Shown here: in pieces, positions 55,601 through 64,000 of the stretch | How positions within the stretch are numbered: position 1 is the first letter of the stretch | Layout: each line of letters begins with the position of its first letter | DNA from: Symsagittifera roscoffensis | Lineage: Eukaryota > Xenacoelomorpha > Acoela > Convolutidae | Reading direction: 5' to 3' | Assembly: GCF_963678635.1 (NCBI RefSeq) | Contig: NC_087065.1 | Coordinates: 18,243,623 to 18,307,622, forward strand | Length of the DNA: 64,000 bases | Position numbers and translations under genes: made by a program | The notes under the pieces: generated by a model | Told to the model about the DNA's origin: nothing | Seen by the model: only the letters and a program-made list of their open reading frames with translations | Database searches by the model: none

Positions 55601-58600
55601 TACTGTCCCAAGACTTCTTTGTACTGTCCCAAGACTTCTCCGTACTGTTCCGAGACTGCTTCGTACTGTCCCAAGACTTCTTCGTACTATCCCAAGACTT
55701 CTCTGTACTATCCCAAGACTTCTTCGTACTGTTCCAAGACTTCTTCGTACTGTTCCAAGACTTTTCTGTACTGTCCCAAGACTTCTTCGTGCTGTCCCAA
55801 GACTTTTCCGTACTGTCCCAAGACTTTTCCGTACTGTCCCAAGACTTCCTTGTACTGTCCCAAGACTTTTCTGTACTGTCCCAAGACTTCCTCGTACTGT
55901 CTCAAGACTTCTTTGTACTCCCAAGACTTTTCTGTTTTGTCCCAAGACTTCTTCGTACTGTCCCAAGACGTTTCTGTACTGTCCCAAGACTTCTTCGTAC
56001 TGTCCCAAGACTTCTCTGTACTGTTCCAAAACTTCTTTTTACTGTCCAAAGACTTCTTCGTACTGTCCCAAGACTTCTTTGTACTGTCCCAAGACTTCTC
56101 CGTACTGTTCCGAGACTTCTTCGTACTGTCCCAAGACTTCTTCGTACTATCCCAAGACTTCTCTGTACTATCCCAAGACTTCTTCGTACTGTTCCAAGAC
56201 TTTTCTGTACTGTCCCAAGACTTCTTCGTGCTGTCCCAAGACTTTTCCGTACTGTCCCAAGACTTTTCCGTACTGTCCCAAGACTTCCTTGTACTGTCCC
56301 AAGACTTTTCTGTACTGTCCCAAGACTTCTTCGTACTGTTCCAAGACTTCTTTGTACTCCCAAGACTTCTTCGTACTGTCCCAAGACTTCTTCGTACTGT
56401 CCCAAGACTTTTTTGTACTGTCCCAAGACTTTTCTGTACTGTCCCAAGACTTATTCGTACTGTCCCAAGACTTCTTCGTACTGTCCCAAGACTTTTCCCG
56501 TACTGTCCAAAGACTGCTTCGTACTGTCGCAAGACGTTTCTGTACTGTTCCAAGACTTGTTCGTACTGTCCCAAGACTTCTCTGTACTGTCCCAAGACTT
56601 CTTCGTACTGTCTCAAGACTTCTTCGTACTGTCCCAAGACTTCTTCGTACCTGCCCAAGACTTTTTTGTTGTGTCCCAAGACTTCTCTGTACTGTTCCAA
56701 GACTTCTTCGTACTGTCCCAAGACTTCTTCGTACTGTCCCAAGACTTTTCCCGTACTGTCCCATGACTTCTTCGTACTGTCCCAAGACTTTTCCGTACTG
56801 TCCCAAGACTTTTCCGTACTGCCCCAAGACTTCCTTGTACTGTCCCAAGACTTTTCTGTACTGTCCCAAGACTTCTTCGTACTGTCCCAAGAATTTTCTG
56901 TACTGTCCCAAGACTTCTTCGTACTGTTCCAAGACTTCTCCGTAATGTCCCAAGACTTCATCGTACTGTCCCAAGACTTCTTTGTACTCCCAAGACTTTT
57001 CTGTACTGTCCCAAGGCTTCTTCGTACTGTCCCAAGACGTTTCTGTACTATCCCAAGACTTCTTCGTACTGTTCCAAGACTTCTCCGTAATGTCCCAAGA
57101 CTTCATCGTACTGTCCCAAGACTTCTTTGTACTCCCAAGATATTTCTGTACTGTCCCAAGGCTTCTTCGTACTGTCCCAAGACGTTTCTGTACTATCCCA
57201 AGACTTCTTCGTACTGTCCCAAGACTTCTTTGTACTCCCAAGACTTTTCTGTACTGTCCCAAGGCTTCTTCGTACTGTCCCAAGACGTTTCTGTACTATC
57301 CCAAGACTTGTTCGTACTGTCCCAAGACTTCTCTGTACTGTTCCAAAACTTCTTTTTACTGTCCAAAGACTTCTTCGTACTGTCCCAAGACTTCGTTGTA
57401 CTGTCCCAAGACTTCTCCGTACTGTTCCGAGACTTCTTCGTACTGTCCCAAGACTTCTTCGTACTATCCCAAGACTTCTCTGTACTATCCCAAGACTTCT
57501 TCGTACTGTTCCAAGACTTTTCTGTACTGTCCCAAGACTTCTTCGTGCTGTCCCAAGACTTTTCCGTACTGTCCCAAGACTTTTCCGTACTGTCCCAAGA
57601 CTTCCTTGTACTGTCCCAAGACTTTTCTGTACTGTCCCAAGACTTCTTCGTACTGTTCCAAGACTTCTTTGTACTCCCAAGACTTCTTCGTACTTTCCCA
57701 AGACTTCTTCGTACTGTCCCAAGACTTCTCTGTACTGTCCCAAGACTTCTTCGTACTGTCTCAAGACTTCTTCGTACTGTCCCAAGACTTCTTCGTACCT
57801 GCCCAAGACTTTTTTGTTGTGTCCCAAGACTTCTCTGTACTGTCCCAAGACTTCTTCGTACTGTCCCAAGACTTCTTCGTACTGTCCCAAGACTTTTCCC
57901 GTACTGTCCCATGACTTCTTCGTACTGTCCCAAGACTTTTCCGTACTGTCCCAAGACTTTTCCGTACTGCCCCAAGACTTCCTTGTACTGTCCCAAGACT
58001 TTTCTGTACTGTCCCAAGACTTCTTCGTACTGTCCCAAGAATTTTCTGTACTGTCCCAAGACTTCTTCGTACTGTTCCAAGACTTCTCCGTAATGTCCCA
58101 AGACTTCATCGTACTGTCCCAAGACTTCTTTGTACTCCCAAGACTTTTCTGTACTGTCCCAAGGCTTCTTCGTACTGTCCCAAGACGTTTCTGTACTATC
58201 CCAAGACTTCTTCGTACTGTTCCAAGACTTCTCCGTAATGTCCCAAGACTTCATCGTACTGTCCCAAGACTTCTTTGTACTCCCAAGATATTTCTGTACT
58301 GTCCCAAGGCTTCTTCGTACTGTCCCAAGACGTTTCTGTACTATCCCAAGACTTCTTCGTACTGTCCCAAGACTTCTTTGTACTCCCAAGACTTTTCTGT
58401 ACTGTCCCAAGGCTTCTTCGTACTGTCCCAAGACGTTTCTGTACTATCCCAAGACTTGTTCGTACTGTCCCAAGACTTCTCTGTACTGTTCCAAAACTTC
58501 TTTTTACTATCCAAAGACTTCTTCGTACTGTCCCAAGACTTCGTTGTACTGTCCCAAGACTTCTCCGTACTGTTCCGAGACTTCTTCGTACTGTCCCAAG

Positions 58601-61600
58601 ACTTCTTCGTACTATCCCAAGACTTCTCTGTACTATCCCAAGACTTCTTCGTACTGTTCCAAGACTTTTCTGTACTGTCCCAAGACTTCTTCGTGCTGTC
58701 CCAAGACTTTTCCGTACTGTCCCAAGACTTTTCCGTACTGTCCCAAGACTTCCTTGTACTGTCCCAAGACTTTTCTGTACTGTCCCAAGACTTCTTCGTA
58801 CTGTTCCAAGACTTCTTTGTACTCCCAAGACTTCTTCGTACTTTCCCAAGACTTCTTCGTACTGTCCCAAGACTTTTTTGTACTGTCCCAAGACTTTTCT
58901 GTACTGTCCCAAGACTTATTCGTACTGTCCCAAGACTTCTTCGTACTGTCCCAAGACTTTTCCCGTACTGTCCAAAGACTGCTTCGTACTGTCGCAAGAC
59001 GTTTCTGTACTGTTCCAAGACTTGTTCGTACTGTCCCAAGACTTCTCTGTACTGTCCCAAGACTTCTTCGTACTGTCTCAAGACTTCTTCGTACTGTCCC
59101 AAGACTTCTTCGTACTGTCCCAAGACTTTTTTGTTGTGTCCCAAGACTTCTCTGTACTGTCCCAAGACTTCTTCGTACTGTCCCAAGACTTCTTCGTACT
59201 GTCCCAAGACTTTTCCCGTACTGTCCCATGACTTCTTCGTACTGTCCCAAGACTTTTCCGTACTGTCCCAAGACTTTTCCGTACTGCCCCAAGACTTCCT
59301 TCTACTGTCCTAAGACTTCTCTGTACTGTCCCAAGACTTCTTCGTACTGTCCCAAGACTTCTTCGTACTGTCCCAAGACTTTTCCCGTACTGTCCCATGA
59401 CTTCTTCGTACTGTCCCAAGAATTTTCTGTACTGTCCCAAGACTTCTTCGTACTGTTCCAAGACTTCTCCGTAATGTCCCAAGACTTCATCGTACTGTCC
59501 CAAGACTTCTTTGTACTCCCAAGACTTTTCTGTACTGTCCCAAGGCTTCTTCGTACTGTCCCAAGACGTTTCTGTACTATCCCAAGACTTCTTCGTACTG
59601 TCCCAAGACTTCTCTGTACTGTTCCAAGACTTTTCTGTACTGTCCCAAGACTTCTTCGTACTGTTCCAAGACTTCTTTGTACTCCCAAGACTTCTTTGTA
59701 CTGTCCCAAGACTTCTTCGTACTGTTCCATGACTTCTTTGTACTCCCAAGAATTCTTCGAACTGTCCCAAGACTTTTTCGTACTGTCCCAAGACTTTTTT
59801 GTACTGTCCCAAGACTTTTCTGTACTGTCCCAAGACTTCTTCGTACTGTCCCAAGACTTCTTCGTACTCACCCAAGACTTTTCCCGTACTGTCCAAAGAC
59901 TGCTTCGTACTCCCAAGACTTTTCTGTACTGTCCCAAGACGTTTCTGTACTGTCCCAAGACTTCTTCGTACTGTCCCAAGACTTCTCTGTACTGTTCCAA
60001 AACTTCTTTGTACTGTCCCAAGACTTCTTCGTACTGTCCCAAGACTTCTTTGTACTGTCCCAAGACTTCTCCGTACTGTTCCAAGACTTCTTCGTACTGT
60101 CCCAAGACTTCTTCGTACTATCCCAAGACTTCTCTGTACTGTCCCAAGACTTCTTCGTACTGTCCCAAGACTCCGAGACTTCTTCGTACTGTCCCAAGAC
60201 TTCTTCGTACTATCCCAAGACTTCTATGTACTGTCCCAAGACTTCTTCGTACTGTCCCAAGACTTCTTCGTACTGTTCCAAGACTTTTCTGTACTGTCCC
60301 AATACTTCTTCGTACTGTCCCAAGACTTTTCTGTACTGTCCTAAGACTTCTCCGTACTTTTCCAAGACTTCTTCGTACTGTCCCAAGACTTCTTCGTACT
60401 GTCCCAAGACTTCTTTGTACTGTCCCAAGACTTTTCTGTACTGTCCCAAGACTTCTTCGTGCTGTCCCAAGCCTTCTTCGTACTGTCCCAAGACTTTTCC
60501 CGTAATGTCCCATGACTTCTTCGTACTGTCCCAAGACTTTTCCGTACTGTCCCAAGACTTCTTCGTACTGTCCCAAGACTTTTCCCGTACTGTCCAAAGA
60601 CTGCTTCGTACTGTCGCAAGACGTTTCTGTACTGTTCCAAGACTTGTTCGTACTGTCCCAAGACTTCTCTGTACTGTCCCAAGACTTCTTCGTACTGTCT
60701 CAAGACTTCTTCGTACTGTCCCAAGACTTCTTCGTACCTGCCCAAGACTTTTTTGTTGTGTCCCAAGACTTCTCTGTACTGTCCCAAGACTTCTTCGTAC
60801 TGTCCCAAGACTTCTTCGTACTGTCCCAAGACTTTTCCCGTACTGTCCCATGACTTCTTCGTACTGTCCCAAGACTTTTCCGTACTGTCCCAAGACTTTT
60901 CCGTACTGCCCCAAGACTTCCTTGTACTGTCCCAAGACTTTTTTGTATTGTCCCAAGACTTCTCTGTACTGTCCCAAGACTTCTTCGTACTGTCCCAAGA
61001 CTTCTTCGTACTGTCCCAAGACTTTTCCCGTACAGTCACATGACTTCTTCGTACTGTCCCAAGACTTTTCCGTACTGTCCCAAGACTTTTGCGTACTGCC
61101 CCAAGACTTCCTTGTACAGTCCCAAGACTTTTCTGTACTGTCCCAAGACTTGTTCGTACTGTCCCAAGACTTTTCTGTACTGTCCGAAGACTTCTTCGTA
61201 CTGTTCCAAGACTTATCCGTACTGTCCCAAGACTTCTTCGTACTGTCCCAAGACTTCTTTGTACTCCCAAGACTTTTCTGTACTGTCCCAAGACGTTTCT
61301 GTACTGTCCCAAGACTTCTTCGTACTGTCCCAAGACTTCTCTGTACTGTTCCAAAACTTCTTTGTACTGTCCCAAGACTTCTTCGTACTGTCCCAAGACT
61401 TCTTTGTACTGTCCCAAGACTTCTCCGTACTGTTCCAAGACTTCTTCGTACTGTCCCAAGACTTCTTCGTACTATCCCAAGACTTCTCTGTACTGTCCCA
61501 AGACTTCTTCGTACTGTCCCAAGACTCCGAGACTTCTTCGTACTGTCCGAAGACTTCTTCGTACTATCCCAAGACTTCTCTGTACTGTCCCAAGACTTCT

Positions 61601-64000
61601 TAGTACTGTCCCAAGACTTCTTCGTACTGTTCCAAGACTTTTCTGTACTGTCCCAATACTTCTTCGTACTGTCCGAAGACTTTTCTGTACTGTCCTAAGA
61701 CTTCTCCGTACTTTTCCAAGACTTCTTCGTACTGTCCCAAGACTTCTTCGTACTGTCCCAAGACTTCTTTGTACTGTCCCAAGACTTTTCTGTACTGTCC
61801 CAAGACTTCTTCGTGCTGTCCCAAGCCTTCTTCGTACTGTCCCAAGACTTTTCCCGTAATGTCCCATGACTTCTTCGTACTGTCCCAAGACTTTTCCGTA
61901 CTGTCCCAAGACTTCTTCGTACTGTCCCAAGACTTTTCCCGTACTGTCCAAAGACTGCTTCGTACTGTCGCAAGACGTTTCTGTACTGTTCCAAGACTTG
62001 TTCGTACTGTCCCAAGACTTCTCTGTACTGTCCCAAGACTTCTTCGTACTGTCTCAAGACTTCTTCGTACTGCCCCAAGACTTCTTCGTACCTGCCCAAG
62101 ACTTTTTTGTTGTGTCCCAAGACTTCTCTGTACTGTCCCAAGACTTCTTCGTACTGTCCCAAGACTTCTTCGTACTGTCCCAAGACTTTTCCCGTACTGT
62201 CCCATGACTTCTTCGTACTGTCCCAAGACTTTTCCGTACTGTCCCAAGACTTTTCCGTACTGCCCCAAGACTTCCTTGTACTGTCCCAAGACTTTTCTGT
62301 ACTGTCCCAAGACTTCTTCGTACTGTCCCAAGAATTTTCTGTACTGTCCCAAGACTTCTTCGTACTGTTCCAAGACTTCTCCGTAATGTCCCAAGACTTC
62401 ATCGTACTGTCCCAAGACTTCTTTGTACTCCCAAGACTTTTCTGTACTGTCCCAAGGCTTCTTCGTACTGTCCCAAGACGTTTGTGTACTATCCCAAGAC
62501 TTCTTCAAACTGTTCCAAGACTTCTCCGTAATGTCCCAAGACTTCATCGTACTGTCCCAAGACTTCTTTGTACTCCCAAGATATTTCTGTACTGTCCCAA
62601 GGCTTCTTCGTACTGTCCCAAGACGTTTCTGTACTATCCCAAGACTTCTTCGTACTGTCCCAAGACTTCTTTGTACTCCCAAGACTTTTCTGTACTGTCC
62701 CAAGGCTTCTTCGTACTGTCCCAAGACGTTTCTGTACTATCCCAAGACTTGTTCGTACTGTCCCAAGACTTCTTCTCTGTACTGTTCCAAAACTTCTTTT
62801 TACTGTCCAAAGACTTCTTCGTACTGTCCCAAGACTTCGTTGTACTGTCCCAAGACTTCTCCGTACTGTTCCGAGACTTCTTCGTACTGTCCCAAGACTT
62901 CTTCGTACTATCCCAAGACTTCTCTGTACTATCCCAAGACTTCTTCGTACTGTTCCAAGACTTTTCTGTACTGTCCCAAGACTTCTTCGTGCTGTCCCAA
63001 GACTTTTCCGTACTGTCCCAAGACTTTTCCGTACTGTCCCAAGACTTCCTTGTACTGTCCCAAGACTTTTCTGTACTGTCCCAAGACTTCTTCGTACTGT
63101 TCCAAGACTTCTTTGTACTCCCAAGACTTCTTCGTACTTTCCCAAGACTTCTTCGTACTGTCCCAAGACTTTTTTGTACTGTCCCAAGACTTTTCTGTAC
63201 TGTCCCAAGACTTATTCGTACTGTCCCAAGACTTCTTCGTACTGTCCCAAGACTTTTCCCGTACTGTCCAAAGACTGCTTCGTACTGTCGCAAGACGTTT
63301 CTGTACTGTTCCAAGACTTGTTCGTACTGTCCCAAGACTTCTCTGTACTGTCCCAAGACTTCTTCGTACTGTCTCAAGACTTCTTCGTACTGTCCCAAGA
63401 CTTCTTCGTACTGTCCCAAGACTTTTTTGTTGTGTCCCAAGACTTCTCTGTACTGTCCCAAGACTTCTTCGTACTGTCCCAAGACTTCTTCGTACTGTCC
63501 CAAGACTTTTCCCGTACTGTCCCATGACTTCTTCGTACTGTCCCAAGACTTTTCCGTACTGTCCCAAGACTTTTCCGTACTGCCCCAAGACTTCCTTCTA
63601 CTGTCCCAAGACTTCTCTGTACTGTCCCAAGACTTCTTCGTACTGTCCCAAGACTTCTTCGTACTGTCCCAAGACTTTTCCCGTACTGTCCCATGACTTC
63701 TTCGTACTGTCCCAAGAATTTTCTGTACTGTCCCAAGACTTCTTCGTACTGTTCCAAGACTTCTCCGTAATGTCCCAAGACTTCATCGTACTGTCCCAAG
63801 ACTTCTTTGTACTCCCAAGACTTTTCTGTACTGTCCCAAGGCTTCTTCGTACTGTCCCAAGACGTTTCTGTACTATCCCAAGACTTCTTCGTACTGTCCC
63901 AAGACTTCTCTGTACTGTTCCAAGACTTTTCTGTACTGTCCCAAGACTTCTTCGTACTGTTCCAAGACTTCTTTGTACTCCCAAGACTTCTTTGTACTGT
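49656..64000. repeat. 21-bp satellite array, 14.3 kb, ~680 units, runs off the right edge
   Basis: Monomer core TACTGTCCCAAGACTT plus a five-base variable end (CTTCG, TTCCG, TTCTG, CCTTG, CTCTG). Because 21 is a multiple of 3 and the consensus has no stop, all six frames stay open for hundreds of codons, giving protein-like strings of CPKTSSY, SQDFFVL, VPRLLRT, STKKSWD, VRRSLGT and YEEVLGQ type. These are not genes. A recurrent 19-bp variant (TACTCCCAAG, two bases shorter) shifts the phase. Large blocks recur at 692, 1,172, 1,148, 1,354 and 4,293 bp, showing nested higher-order duplication. Confidence 0.97.

Noticed and set aside
45330-64000. Dozens of long open frames on both strands in the right third, up to about 840 codons
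   Set aside because: They are readings of one 21-bp satellite in six phases. The protein strings are translations of the same monomer, frames overlap on both strands, and apparent starts are mostly TTG/GTG.
45463-64000. CRISPR array
   Set aside because: Units are contiguous 21-bp monomers without unique spacers, and the rest of the window is eukaryotic.

Overview
The window looks like repeat-rich heterochromatin of a eukaryotic, probably metazoan, genome. It holds decayed Ty3/Gypsy-type retroelements, segmental duplications and a very long 21-bp satellite, and I see no intact host gene, rRNA, tRNA or CRISPR array. The phylum cannot be fixed from the sequence. Almost every recognisable protein is on the minus strand and broken by frameshifts or stop codons, so coding calls are pseudogenes and their boundaries are approximate.

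Layout. (1) 1-10,627: Gypsy copy 1 (minus), from gag through protease, RT and RNase H into a pre-integrase linker that runs off the left edge. Its 5' part (gag start plus leader) is tandemly repeated with a 2,586-bp period. (2) 10,628-13,950: non-coding DNA studded with a GGAGGGT motif. (3) 13,951-26,205: AT-rich remains of a different, env-bearing Gypsy-like element (minus): an integrase C-terminus, two copies of an env-like membrane segment, an env-like N-terminus with signal peptide, and a 2.4-2.6 kb direct repeat. (4) 26,395-27,345: a plus-strand decayed copy of a conserved protein of unknown function whose inverted partner lies near 33 kb.

(5) 28,207-45,024: Gypsy copy 2 (minus), same family as copy 1. 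It keeps gag, zinc knuckles, protease, RT, RNase H and a DDE integrase. About 8.4 kb of further same-strand coding sequence follows the integrase, in the position where env would sit: a coiled coil made of 21-bp/heptad repeats, an SGNH (GDSL) hydrolase-like domain, a second SGNH-resembling domain, the conserved unknown protein, and several unrecognised charged proteins. This is the most novel-looking content of the window. (6) 45,025-49,258: leader, short satellite block and Gypsy copy 3, which is a tandem segmental duplicate of the 5' part of copy 2. The two share several inactivating lesions, so the duplication came after the element had died. (7) 49,259-64,000: leader, ~42-bp edge repeats with a hairpin, then 14.3 kb of 21-bp satellite with nested higher-order duplications, continuing past the right edge.

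When alive, copies 1-3 would have made a Gag with coiled coil, capsid and two CCHC knuckles, then PR-RT-RH-IN, plus (copy 2) downstream accessory proteins. What is present now is best read as fossil elements remodelled by unequal exchange and satellite growth.
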